Shown piece after piece: positions 43,439 through 52,012 of a DNA stretch of 52,835 nt (positions are counted from its first letter, which is position 1; every line of letters starts with the position of its first letter). Both the position numbers and the translations under genes were made by a program. The notes beneath the pieces are model-generated. The model was not told the DNA's origin and searched no databases. It worked only from the letters and a program-made list of their open reading frames with translations. This DNA is from Saprospiraceae bacterium (GTDB lineage Bacteria; Bacteroidota; Bacteroidia; Chitinophagales; Saprospiraceae), in contig JAGOHC010000004.1 in assembly GCA_017996375.1 (NCBI GenBank), positions 1 to 52,835 of the forward strand, in the 5' to 3' direction.

Positions 43439-44101
43439 TTACTGAAAAATGGCTATCAAAAACGCAAGCACGGCAGCAACTAAACCAACTACAAACACAT
43501 TGTAGGAAATAGTCAGGAAGCGATACTTCTTATCTAATACTTTGCCTAAGTAATACATATCGCGCGTCATATTGCCGTACAACAAGTCCTTACTTTGCAA
43601 CACTTCTTCCATAACTTGCTCATATTCTTGGAGCGTTAACGAAACGAAATTACCGAAATACATCATGTTGCGTTTGGCAGCATCAAGCGTAGCAGCTTTG
43701 ATGTGTGTCACCTTAGGGCGTGCCGACATAACAGCAAAAACCAATGATACCAAACCACTCAACAGGAAAATAATAATGGGCAACATGAGCATAGGATTGG
43801 TGTAAGTGATTTTGTTCTTATACGCTACTGAAATGATGATACTAATAAGGATAGAATTGACGCTTATCATAATGTGGGCTTTGTTATCAGCGATATGACT
43901 TAACGTGATGTGGTTATGGAAATTAGTGCGAAAAAAAGTTTGTATCGCTTTGCGTGGTTTTTTGTTTTTTTCGACACCGACAAATCGCTCAGTAGTTTGT
44001 GGCTGCGATTTTGTTGAAATGAACGAGGAATAGTCTTGCAATTTTGTCGAAGACGGATATGCAACAGCTGGAGGATCTAAGTGTAACATAGCCCAATGCA
44101 A
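43439..44101 (-). CDS. Stand-alone Pycsar-effector-type membrane protein (PycTM / former DUF5706)
   Basis: A 220-residue protein: a polar N-terminal region (1-70), then a PycTM-type domain with hydrophobic segments at about 74-93, 103-126 and 198-220. Conserved elements shared with its neighbour are ADNKAHIMISVNSILIS (71-87), ARPKV (127-131), YFGNF (148-152), and LLYGNMTRDMYYLGKVLDKKY (173-193). In Pycsar antiphage systems proteins with this domain respond to cCMP or cUMP and damage the membrane; no cyclase is visible here. It lies 107 bases downstream of the HD-fused paralogue and has its own promoter box. A second Met at residue 4 is an alternative start. Confidence 0.82.
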   Translation of the reverse strand: MHWAMLHLDPPAVAYPSSTKLQDYSSFISTKSQPQTTERFVGVEKNKKPRKAIQTFFRTNFHNHITLSHIADNKAHIMISVNSILISIIISVAYKNKITYTNPMLMLPIIIFLLSGLVSLVFAVMSARPKVTHIKAATLDAAKRNMMYFGNFVSLTLQEYEQVMEEVLQSKDLLYGNMTRDMYYLGKVLDKKYRFLTISYNVFVVGLVAAVLAFLIAIFQ

Positions 44102-44164
44102 TTTTGGTTAAAAATAAAACGGTATGTGAGTGCTAATTTATGTGTAGTTTTGCCCCACGCTAAA

Positions 44165-44172
44165 CAAAGATA
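44165..44172 (-). promoter_or_regulatory. -7 box (TATCTTTG) of the stand-alone PycTM gene
   Basis: Minus-strand TATCTTTG fits TAnnTTTG, 63 bases upstream of the ATG at 44101, in the gap after the HD-PycTM stop. It suggests the second gene can be expressed by itself. Confidence 0.5.
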
Positions 44173-44208
44173 ACAATTATTCTGAAAAATACAGGCAGGA
44201 TTTAATAA

Positions 44209-45441
44209 TTATGAAATGGCAAATGCTATTGCAAATGCTATCACCGCAGCAATCAATCCGTACATAAATACATTATAGCAAATGCTCAAGTAGTTATATT
44301 TCTTTGCCAAAACTTTCCCCAAAAAATATAAATCGCGCGTCATAGAGTTATAAAGAAAGTCGTTATCACGCATCATCTCTTTCATGCCCCACTGGAAATC
44401 CTCCAGCTTCATATTATAAAAATTTCCAAAAAATAGCAGATTAGAACGACGTTGTGTAATGTCTTCACGCGATACTTTCCCTTCCGTCACCTTGGGTCGT
44501 GTGGATAGTGTTGCAAAAACATAAGATACCAAACAGACTACAAATAACATGGCGGTAGGCAATATCAAAATAGGCATCTCCTTACACTTTGGAATGAGTG
44601 TACCCATCGCTACAGAAATAACAATAGCATTGATACTCAACATAATATGTGCTTTTGTATCCGCTTGTGCACTAATACTCAAGTGGGTGCGGTACAGTGA
44701 GCGAAACATCGTTTCAACGCCTCTGCTTAACTCTATTTGCTCCAATGCGGAATGTTGCTCTAATTTTTCCTTTACTGCTTTTTCTTCTTTAGTAGGTTTT
44801 TCGAGCAAGTAATCGTCCAGCTCTACGGTGTCATATTTATCAGGATTGAGGCGTTTGCGTTGCTTCTCTAATTGGCGTGTATATTTCTTTTTTGATGGGT
44901 TGTACAATGTGCGGGCTACTTCGGTGTGATAATCATGCTGGTTCATGAAGTCTATTTCAAAATCAATCCATGATTGTTCGTCCATCACCTTTCCGCGTGT
45001 AATATTCAGCTCTTGGCGCAAACGGCTGCATCTGTCCCAATAAGTTGATTTTCCCAAATGGCTCATGTCCGCATCGCAAATAATTTCCTCTAAGGTGGTC
45101 TTGGGGCTTTGTGGCATCTTAGTAGCCATAATGCACCCCTTCACAATATTTATATCATCATCGTTAAATTCTTTTCCTTGTAAATATTGTTCTACATATT
45201 TTGCACTCCGTTCCTCGTGGTCAGTAGCTCCTTGGTCATAACCTGTGTCATGAAACCACGCCGCTACTTGCAGTAGCACCCATTCGCGCTCCGAAAAGTC
45301 GTAGTAAGCGGCAATATCCTTACAAGCACTCACCACCTGTAGTGTATGTTGGAAATCGTGAAAGACAAAATCTTTGGATATGCTTTGTTCAAAAAATTTC
45401 GTCACATAGTTACTAACGGTGGTTAGCGTGTTATTATCCAT
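44209..45441 (-). CDS. HD-domain phosphohydrolase fused to a Pycsar-effector-type (PycTM) membrane domain
   Basis: A 410-residue protein. Residues 1-135 are an HD domain with metal-binding candidates His32 (FQHT), His64-Asp65 (WFHDTGYD) and Asp123/Asp125 (ICDADMSHLG). A charged linker follows (about 185-245, rich in K and E), then a PycTM-type domain (248-410) with hydrophobic segments near 264-283, 290-312 and 388-410 and the elements ADTKAHIMLSINAIVIS, STRPKVT, FFGNF and LYNSMTRDLYFLGKVLAKKY. HD domains hydrolyse phosphoesters of nucleotides, cyclic dinucleotides included; one can imagine it degrading or sensing the signal that controls the membrane part. That link is inference. HD-PycTM fusions are recurrent in Bacteroidota. 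Confidence 0.87.
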   Translation of the reverse strand: MDNNTLTTVSNYVTKFFEQSISKDFVFHDFQHTLQVVSACKDIAAYYDFSEREWVLLQVAAWFHDTGYDQGATDHEERSAKYVEQYLQGKEFNDDDINIVKGCIMATKMPQSPKTTLEEIICDADMSHLGKSTYWDRCSRLRQELNITRGKVMDEQSWIDFEIDFMNQHDYHTEVARTLYNPSKKKYTRQLEKQRKRLNPDKYDTVELDDYLLEKPTKEEKAVKEKLEQHSALEQIELSRGVETMFRSLYRTHLSISAQADTKAHIMLSINAIVISVAMGTLIPKCKEMPILILPTAMLFVVCLVSYVFATLSTRPKVTEGKVSREDITQRRSNLLFFGNFYNMKLEDFQWGMKEMMRDNDFLYNSMTRDLYFLGKVLAKKYNYLSICYNVFMYGLIAAVIAFAIAFAIS

Positions 45442-45474
45442 ATCGGGAGTTTGTATTTCCTAAAACCAAAATTG

Positions 45475-45482
45475 CAAATATA
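45475..45482 (-). promoter_or_regulatory. -7 box (TATATTTG) of the HD-PycTM gene
   Basis: Minus-strand TATATTTG fits TAnnTTTG, 33 bases upstream of the ATG at 45441. Confidence 0.45.
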
Positions 45483-45515
45483 TAATTTTTTGTTTTTGCT
45501 TGTACGCATTAAAAT

Positions 45516-45542
45516 CCCTCGCAGTTACATCAGCTGCGAAGG
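45516..45542 (-). terminator. Terminator after the second M36 protease gene
   Basis: CCCTCGCAG (45516-45524) and CTGCGAAGG (45534-45542) form a 9-bp stem with one mismatch and a 9-nt loop; on the minus strand it is followed by ATTTTAA. It starts 23 bases after the protease stop and separates it from the HD-PycTM gene. Confidence 0.6.
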
Positions 45543-45565
45543 AATCATCATTTCTACCTTGATTT

Positions 45566-48500
45566 TTATTCTTTGATAAATCGAGTACTCTTCGTCCGAT
45601 TATCTTGTTCTATTTGCAATAAATATGTGCCGGCAGGCAGGTTAGTAATATCTACGGATAAATTATTATTGTGTACAACCACGCTATGCGTGGTATGTTG
45701 AACAACCCTACCCAATGGATCTATGATTTTGAGTGTGGCATCGGTACTGTTACTACTTTTATAACTGACCGTTAGGGAATGTTGTGCAGGGTTGGGATAT
45801 ACGGATATATCGTCTGCTGCACGCACAATAGCAATCACATCCGAATACTCATATGTGCCATCAAATTGATTCACCTTTAAACGATAATAACAAACACCGT
45901 CAAGCGGCTGGTTATCATTAAAATTATATTGTTTGGATGCAGTAGTATTATCGTGTATTGCTACAACACTACCGATACTCACAAACTCGCGCTGATTAAT
46001 GGAGCGTTCAACAGTATAATTTTTCACGCCAACATCTTGGAGTGTGCGCCAATGTAGCCGATTATAAGTTTCCTTCGGTTCACCCGTAAACGATATTAGG
46101 TTAGTTGCTAACAAACTGCTCGGCAATATTTTGATACAGACATTATCCGTACCGGCAGCAGCCCCGTTGATGGTAATATTACCTGTATTAATTAATCCTG
46201 TATAAGCAGTAAGTGTAACGTCATCAATATACCAACCTATATTTGCTCCGGTAGCAGCCGTATTGGAATCGGCAGTAAAGCGGAAGCGGATACGAAGGTT
46301 CTGGCCAGCATAACTGCTAAGGTTTACAATAGTTTGGATATAACCGTTGCTGTTCCCGATAAATCCTTTGGTATTTGTACCATCCCCGAATGTGCCGTTA
46401 TAGCCGTTTTGCGTCATCAAGCTGCCCACGTCTGTCCACGAAGAGCCATTGTTTGTAGAAACCTCCACCCTGCCACCGTCCCAACCGTTTTCGGTGTTGT
46501 AACTGTGCCAAAATATTAGTTCAATGCAGTGATCTGCTGGCAATGCAAAATTTGTATTGTTCGTTAGTGATATATTCGTAGTTGTTTCATAATTAGTAAT
46601 AAACCAAGAGCCTGTTCCGCTATGCGGAAAGCTGCCGGATATACTAAATTGTTTGCCACTACTTACTTGGCTTGTCCAGCCCGATGCCGCGTCCATTGTG
46701 CTGGCATTATCTATAAGAAAATCTGTTGGTGCTGCCGCTATACCCGTATTAACGGTGGCATTAACGGTCATCGTTTTAGTGCTCGTGGGCGACATATTTG
46801 TTGTTGTAGATGTAATAGTGTTACCCGAAAAAGTGCCCGTGCTGCTCGTATAAGTTAATCCTGTGGGCAGTACATCTGTTATTACTACGCTATTCTCTGT
46901 TTGGCAACGGCTCTTGGCTTCTAATGTAAATGATACTACATTTCCTTCTATAACGTATTCATTGTCAGCACGTTTATCAAACACAACGCCCGAAGGTGCT
47001 GTAAAGTCTGCCGCTCCATCCGAATACGATGCAGGGTCACCTTGTGCGGCATTCATACCCAACCCTCTACGACGAAACGCTTCCAAAATAGTACAAATAT
47101 GCGCACCACCGTAACGTATCTCGTCGGCTAATACTATAGCATCGCGCCCATCTACAAAACCCGGATTACACGGTTGCAATTTCATAGCATCAATTACTAA
47201 TTGTAGTGCAATTTGATTGCCCGCGCTACCGGGCGTTCTGATATCTGCCTTGCCCGCGCCTGCATTAATTAATGCCCACGTCATATCCCAAAGCATGGAG
47301 CACCATACTTCGCCGATAAAATGTGCGCCACCGGTACTGACATTGCTGTAAGTAAGGTTGTTTACTGCTAAATCGGTGCTATACTTTTGCGTGCGAATAC
47401 CATTGCCGGTTGTAGCTTGTCCGTCAGCATAAGTGGCGATGGGGCGTGCCAAGCTTTCGGAAGCCGTAGACCAATCAGTTATCAGCATGAGTGCTAAGTA
47501 ATCACTCCAGCCTTCGCCCATTTGTTCGCCTACGGCGAGGCAACCACTACTTGCGGCACCCCCAGTAAGGCGATTAGAAACGCCATGCCCGTATTCGTGT
47601 ACAATTATACCATTGTCCAAATCGCCGTCCCTGTCAGGTCCAGTCCACAAATACATTTGCATACGAGGAGGCGTGCCATCGTCCGGAGTCGCAAAGTTGG
47701 CATTATTTGATCCGCTGCCGTCTTGTGCTTCGGCGCGTACATAATCGCTACCTAACCCCGAACCAGAGGTATTTGATTCCTGAAAATTGCCGGAGGCTTC
47801 ATCAAAACCATAATTGTTTAAAATATCGTGAATGACATTGTTCCAATAAAAAAGATTAGTCACTGCTACATCACGGTTAGTTGTGGTGGTGGGTAATTGC
47901 GCTGCATCAAATACGAAAGGGAAGTCTAATGAAGCTCCTGATGTTGAAGAAGCTGCATCGGCAGGAGCACCAGCATTATCATTAGCAACATCTAAGTAGG
48001 CAAAAACATTATTTCCTCGTGTATAGGTAAAGTTTGTAGCAGCTGTATGATGCCAGCCATTTGTGGCACCGGGTCCAGTACCGCCAAAACTTGCCCATGG
48101 CGTGCTAACGGTTGTTTGTGCACCAAAGGACGGAGCCTCTATCGGAAACGGAAAAACGTTATATGTGTTAGTCACTATGTTTTCCACCTTTCGGTGAATA
48201 TCATTGCTTGTGATTTCTTTCTCCGCAGTTTCATGCCTATCGTGCGTACACGGCTCATCCGATTTATCATGATGAAACTTACAATTGACGACCCAGTCAT
48301 TCATATCAACAATTTCACCAGTTAAAGCATCCACTCTAATATTCCACCAATGAGCAGCATCCATTGTATAGATGCGCACCTCCCACACCAATCGCAATGT
48401 TTGGTTGTTATCAAGTTGCCATTTTGCCTCTACGGGAATATTCTCTAAAGAAATATAGGCTTTATTAAAAAGTATTTTTTTGATCCCGCCGCGATTTAAG

Positions 48501-48904
48501 TTAGTGGTTTCGATGATCGTTGGTGCTTGAGTGATGTTAATGTCTATATGCTGGCAAGCGCGAAGCAATGCTTGCGCTGGAGTTAAAGTTGGGGAATCCA
48601 CATTTATTTTGGCCGCTACATTTTTAACAAATCTGTCGCCCACACTCAATACCTTGCCATTACGGATATTCATATTGGTAATAGCATTAAAAATATCTCT
48701 TTCGGCATACACTTGCTGAAAGTAAATATGCGTAGTACCCGTGGATGCGGTTTGGTATTCGTTACTTATGCGTGCTTCGGCAAAATCGGCATCATGCAAC
48801 CCTGTTTTTGCCAAGTGCTTCTGCGCCAATGAACGAGGACTTTGTGCTATTAAATTTTTGGAAAGGAGGATTAGAAAAGAAATGATCAATAAACGACCGA
48901 ACAT
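45566..48904 (-). CDS. Secreted M36 (fungalysin) metalloprotease without PA domain, T9SS-sorted
   Basis: A 1112-residue paralogue of the protease at 1548-5117. Signal peptide (LLIISFLILLSKNLIAQ), fungalysin-type propeptide (about 20-220), catalytic domain with zinc motif HEYGH at 436-440 and third ligand Glu464 in GEGWSD. The segment MQMYLWTGPDRDGDLDNGIIVHEYGHG shows that the PA insert of the other copy is absent at exactly this point. A DUF11-like repeat (about 638-722), a beta-sandwich region (about 735-930), and a type A sorting domain (VYPNPAQHSL near 1036, ending STRFIKE) follow. It should be secreted and anchored or released by T9SS. Both copies end in a terminator. Confidence 0.96.
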   Translation of the reverse strand: MFGRLLIISFLILLSKNLIAQSPRSLAQKHLAKTGLHDADFAEARISNEYQTASTGTTHIYFQQVYAERDIFNAITNMNIRNGKVLSVGDRFVKNVAAKINVDSPTLTPAQALLRACQHIDINITQAPTIIETTNLNRGGIKKILFNKAYISLENIPVEAKWQLDNNQTLRLVWEVRIYTMDAAHWWNIRVDALTGEIVDMNDWVVNCKFHHDKSDEPCTHDRHETAEKEITSNDIHRKVENIVTNTYNVFPFPIEAPSFGAQTTVSTPWASFGGTGPGATNGWHHTAATNFTYTRGNNVFAYLDVANDNAGAPADAASSTSGASLDFPFVFDAAQLPTTTTNRDVAVTNLFYWNNVIHDILNNYGFDEASGNFQESNTSGSGLGSDYVRAEAQDGSGSNNANFATPDDGTPPRMQMYLWTGPDRDGDLDNGIIVHEYGHGVSNRLTGGAASSGCLAVGEQMGEGWSDYLALMLITDWSTASESLARPIATYADGQATTGNGIRTQKYSTDLAVNNLTYSNVSTGGAHFIGEVWCSMLWDMTWALINAGAGKADIRTPGSAGNQIALQLVIDAMKLQPCNPGFVDGRDAIVLADEIRYGGAHICTILEAFRRRGLGMNAAQGDPASYSDGAADFTAPSGVVFDKRADNEYVIEGNVVSFTLEAKSRCQTENSVVITDVLPTGLTYTSSTGTFSGNTITSTTTNMSPTSTKTMTVNATVNTGIAAAPTDFLIDNASTMDAASGWTSQVSSGKQFSISGSFPHSGTGSWFITNYETTTNISLTNNTNFALPADHCIELIFWHSYNTENGWDGGRVEVSTNNGSSWTDVGSLMTQNGYNGTFGDGTNTKGFIGNSNGYIQTIVNLSSYAGQNLRIRFRFTADSNTAATGANIGWYIDDVTLTAYTGLINTGNITINGAAAGTDNVCIKILPSSLLATNLISFTGEPKETYNRLHWRTLQDVGVKNYTVERSINQREFVSIGSVVAIHDNTTASKQYNFNDNQPLDGVCYYRLKVNQFDGTYEYSDVIAIVRAADDISVYPNPAQHSLTVSYKSSNSTDATLKIIDPLGRVVQHTTHSVVVHNNNLSVDITNLPAGTYLLQIEQDNRTKSTRFIKE

Positions 48905-48963
48905 AATGATAGATTAAGCAAATTTTTAGAAAAAAAATCTTGTTTTTCAAAAGGATGGGGTCA

Positions 48964-48971
48964 CAAATTTA
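48964..48971 (-). promoter_or_regulatory. -7 box (TAAATTTG) of the second M36 protease gene
   Basis: Minus-strand TAAATTTG fits TAnnTTTG, 59 bases upstream of the ATG at 48904. Confidence 0.4.
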
Positions 48972-49011
48972 TTAAAATGTCTTATTTTATCGAAATATTT
49001 TTTGGTAAATT

Positions 49012-49833
49012 TTATCCAAATACAAACTTTAAGAAATCGGGTAAAACCTTCGCCCATGTGAGTGGGTTGTGTTCGCCACCTTCTACTTCTACGTAGTGCA
49101 GATGCTCGTTGTTGTAACCCTTCTGATGCAGCAGTTTTAACAAATCCAACGTGTCATCTATAGAATCAATAATACCATTATTATTGCGGTCGCTCGTTTC
49201 ATCATGCGTTCCCGTTTGTAGCCATATTTTTTGCAACGCTGGCGGCAGTTGCTGCTGTTCCACAAAGGTATGTACCATGCGGTCGGCATCGGGGTCATAC
49301 GTGCTAAAGGGTGCAGAACGCCACCAAAACGAGCCGGAAAAAACGCCCACTGCATAAAAATAATGCGACTGATGCCATGCAATATCGAAAGCAGATAAAC
49401 CGCCTAAGGAGCAGCCAGCTATTGCGCCGGATGCTCGCGTGCGGAAATCTTTTTTTAGTTGTGGCAATAATTGTTTTGTGATAAAATCGGTATAAGCTGC
49501 AGCTTTTTTGCCGCGTCCGGCATAATCGGGTTGATGTGCCACACCGTATTCTTGCAGCCTGTCGGCAGCCGTATGTACTGCTGCAACAACGATAGGGGAA
49601 ATTTGCTCATTGGCATACAAATCTTCCAAGGTAGCCGCTACCGCTAATGCCTCTGTGTCTTGTCCGTCATTTAAAATTAGGAAAGGATATTTTTTCCAAA
49701 AAAACAAACGAAAGTACGGTGGCAAAAATATATCAACCACAACATTGCGCTGCAACGTGTTAGAGTAGTAATCTCTCCGTTCAACAGTTGTGCTTTGCGC
49801 CCAACGAATAACCCTGTTTAAGAACGTTTGCAT
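49012..49833 (-). CDS. Alpha/beta hydrolase of the putative-esterase (esterase D / Fes-like) family
   Basis: A 273-residue hydrolase with nucleophile Ser142 in G140-C-S-L-G144, the early LILNDGQD segment (52-59) and late His255 in GGEHNPLTWAKVLPDFL. No signal peptide is obvious, so it is probably cytoplasmic. Residues 215-226 (DRNNNGIIDSID) spell an EF-hand/dockerin-like calcium loop with ligands Asp215, Asn217, Asn219, Asp223 and Asp226 embedded in the hydrolase domain. Substrate unknown. It is a distant relative of the secreted esterase at 10787-11701 and lies directly upstream of the second M36 gene on the same strand. Confidence 0.85.
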   Translation of the reverse strand: MQTFLNRVIRWAQSTTVERRDYYSNTLQRNVVVDIFLPPYFRLFFWKKYPFLILNDGQDTEALAVAATLEDLYANEQISPIVVAAVHTAADRLQEYGVAHQPDYAGRGKKAAAYTDFITKQLLPQLKKDFRTRASGAIAGCSLGGLSAFDIAWHQSHYFYAVGVFSGSFWWRSAPFSTYDPDADRMVHTFVEQQQLPPALQKIWLQTGTHDETSDRNNNGIIDSIDDTLDLLKLLHQKGYNNEHLHYVEVEGGEHNPLTWAKVLPDFLKFVFG

Positions 49834-49955
49834 GAAGGATATATGACGGCTTTTATAATATCTGGCACTGCAAAGTAACGCAATAAGTGGCAGTTCTAAA
49901 ACTTTCGAGCAACTCTTTCTACAACTAATCCCGACAGATTTTAAAAAAGTTGTAC

Positions 49956-49963
49956 TATTTTTG
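49956..49963 (+). promoter_or_regulatory. -7 box (TATTTTTG) of the membrane-protein / pabB operon
   Basis: TATTTTTG matches TAnnTTTG, 41 bases upstream of the ATG at 50005. Confidence 0.4.
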
Positions 49964-50004
49964 GCAAATATTTAAGGCAGTTGCCTTTATATTTATTTCG
50001 ATAC

Positions 50005-50580
50005 ATGGAAAATCCTATCATCAATAAACTAACGCGAACGTTTAGTGTAGAACTGCCCGAATTGGAAAGTATTGACGATTACGTTGATTTTATAATTCCA
50101 AAAATATACAAATACAGCGAAGACCTGTACGAATCAGACTATTACATCGAAACGCGCTGGCTCGAAGTACGCGATGACGATAATTTCTTAGAAACGGTGT
50201 TGCACATCTTCCGCGACAAAGGCGAATACCTCCAGTCGGTTGATGGCAACATTGCTCGCGGTGGCTGGCAAGTTTTAGATACGTCTAATACACTTATCCT
50301 CAACCAACTTTCCGGCAACTCGGTGGTGCGTAGCGAACTATACGACCTCATTTTTTTGAATAGCGATTTTCTTATTTTAAAAAAACATGGCGATCAACAG
50401 CGCAAAGGGCAGCGCAAATATTTTGTGTTGGCAAACGAAATGGTGGCACGCGGGTTGGAGTGGCGAGAGGTAATGGATTTACTCTATAATCTGCATCGTG
50501 GCAACAGCCGTTCATTCAATATGATATTGTTCTTGTTATTGTTAATTGCGCTTATTATCTTATATTTTTCCTATCGTTAA
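50005..50580 (+). CDS. Hypothetical protein with a single C-terminal membrane segment
   Basis: A 191-residue protein I do not recognise. The body is soluble and acidic near the start (ELPELESIDDYVDF), contains a beta-rich middle (YIETRWLEVRDDDNFLETVLHIF, GGWQVLDTSNTLILN) and a KHGDQQRKGQRKYFVL basic stretch. It ends with a 20-residue hydrophobic helix (MILFLLLLIALIILYFSYR), giving a tail-anchored topology. The frame opens at a TTG (49981); the ATG at 50005 was preferred. Its TAA is directly followed by the pabB ATG, so both are in one operon. Confidence 0.75.
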   Translation: MENPIINKLTRTFSVELPELESIDDYVDFIIPKIYKYSEDLYESDYYIETRWLEVRDDDNFLETVLHIFRDKGEYLQSVDGNIARGGWQVLDTSNTLILNQLSGNSVVRSELYDLIFLNSDFLILKKHGDQQRKGQRKYFVLANEMVARGLEWREVMDLLYNLHRGNSRSFNMILFLLLLIALIILYFSYR

Positions 50581-51876
50581 ATGAGCCTGTACCACACGCA
50601 ACAATTTACACTAAAGGATTTATCTGCCTTTCGGCAACAGGTATTGCACTGGGCAGCACAGCATGATGTGTGTTGTTACTTGGATAACAACGGGTATCAC
50701 CAAAATAAATACCAAACCTTTGATGTACTCATAGCGGTAGGCGTACACCGCGAGCTATCCGTTACCGCCACCGGCAATGCTTTCGCGGCGTTGCGGCATT
50801 TTCATCAACGACAATGGCTATTCGGTCATTTGTGTTACGATTTGAAAAACGAAGTAGAGCGACTTACTTCCGAAAACCACGATGGCTTAGGCTTCCCGAT
50901 GTTATATTTTTTTCAGCCCGAAACCATCATCGAAATAAAAGAAGCGACCATAATAATTCATACCATCACACACACACCAAAAAAAATACTGGCTGCCATT
51001 CGGCAATTAACACCAACAGCAAGTAGCCCCATTCTAAGCGATATACAAATACAAGCCCGTGTACCTAAATCGGAATATTTACAAAACGTAGCTGCCATTC
51101 AGCAACACATCATTGAAGGCGACCTCTACGAAATGAACTACTGTCAGGAGTTTTATGCTGAACAAGCCGAGATTACACCAATCACTTTGTTTGAGCAATT
51201 AAACAACCTGACACAATCGCCGTTTGCTGCATTTTACAAAAACAGACAGCAGTATGTATTGTGTGCAAGTCCGGAGCGTTTTATCAAAAAAATAGGTCGC
51301 AAAATTATTTCACAACCCATCAAAGGCACTATGCGGCGCGGCAGCAGCAATGCCGAAGATGCCTGGCTCCAACAAGCATTAGCCAACAGCGAAAAAGACC
51401 GCGCAGAAAATGTGATGATTGTAGATTTGGTTCGCAACGACTTTGCTCGAAGCTGCCAATCCGGCAGCGTGCAAGTAGAAGAGCTTTTCGGCATTTATAC
51501 TTTCCGGCAAGTACACCAAATGATTTCCACTATCAGTGGTACACTTCGCAAAAATGTATCTTGGGTAACTGCCATTCGCAATGCCTTCCCGATGGGATCA
51601 ATGACGGGTGCGCCAAAGGTGATGGCAATGCAACTCATCGAGCAATACGAGGCAAGCAAGCGCGGGTTGTATTCGGGTGCGATTGGGTATATAACACCAC
51701 GCGGTAATTTTGATTTCAATGTGGTCATCCGAAGTTTGTTGTATAACGCCGCCAACCGCTACCTATCCTTTCAAGTAGGTGGTGCCATCGTGTATGATTC
51801 TGAGCCTGAAAAAGAATACGAAGAATGTCTGCTCAAGGCATCAGCTATTATGCGCGTGTTGCAAAATGAAAGATGA
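50581..51876 (+). CDS. pabB: Aminodeoxychorismate synthase component I (PabB)
   Basis: A 431-residue chorismate-binding enzyme: YEMNYCQEFYAE and ASPERFIKK, the PIKGT motif whose Lys marks PabB over anthranilate synthase, SEKDRAENVMIVDLVRNDFAR, and the C-terminal GAPKVMAMQLIEQYEASKRGLYSGAIGY and FQVGGAIVYDSEPEKEYEECLLKA. It aminates chorismate to 4-amino-4-deoxychorismate for folate synthesis. No pabA or pabC is adjacent. It follows the membrane protein gene with zero spacing. Confidence 0.92.
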   Translation: MSLYHTQQFTLKDLSAFRQQVLHWAAQHDVCCYLDNNGYHQNKYQTFDVLIAVGVHRELSVTATGNAFAALRHFHQRQWLFGHLCYDLKNEVERLTSENHDGLGFPMLYFFQPETIIEIKEATIIIHTITHTPKKILAAIRQLTPTASSPILSDIQIQARVPKSEYLQNVAAIQQHIIEGDLYEMNYCQEFYAEQAEITPITLFEQLNNLTQSPFAAFYKNRQQYVLCASPERFIKKIGRKIISQPIKGTMRRGSSNAEDAWLQQALANSEKDRAENVMIVDLVRNDFARSCQSGSVQVEELFGIYTFRQVHQMISTISGTLRKNVSWVTAIRNAFPMGSMTGAPKVMAMQLIEQYEASKRGLYSGAIGYITPRGNFDFNVVIRSLLYNAANRYLSFQVGGAIVYDSEPEKEYEECLLKASAIMRVLQNER

Positions 51877-52012
51877 GATAATAATCTTTTTTGGATGGCA
51901 ACTGTGTAAAACTTTTTTCCATTTTCATAAAAACAAGGTGTGTTCGAAATTATATATTATATTTTTTTGCATATATCAAAAATGTTTTATATATTGCGAT
52001 TGACAATAAGGT

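Noticed and set aside
43439-45441. A complete Pycsar antiphage system
   Set aside because: No adenylate/guanylate-cyclase-fold PycC gene is present on either side within the window; neighbours are pckA and an M36 protease. Only effector-type proteins are supported.
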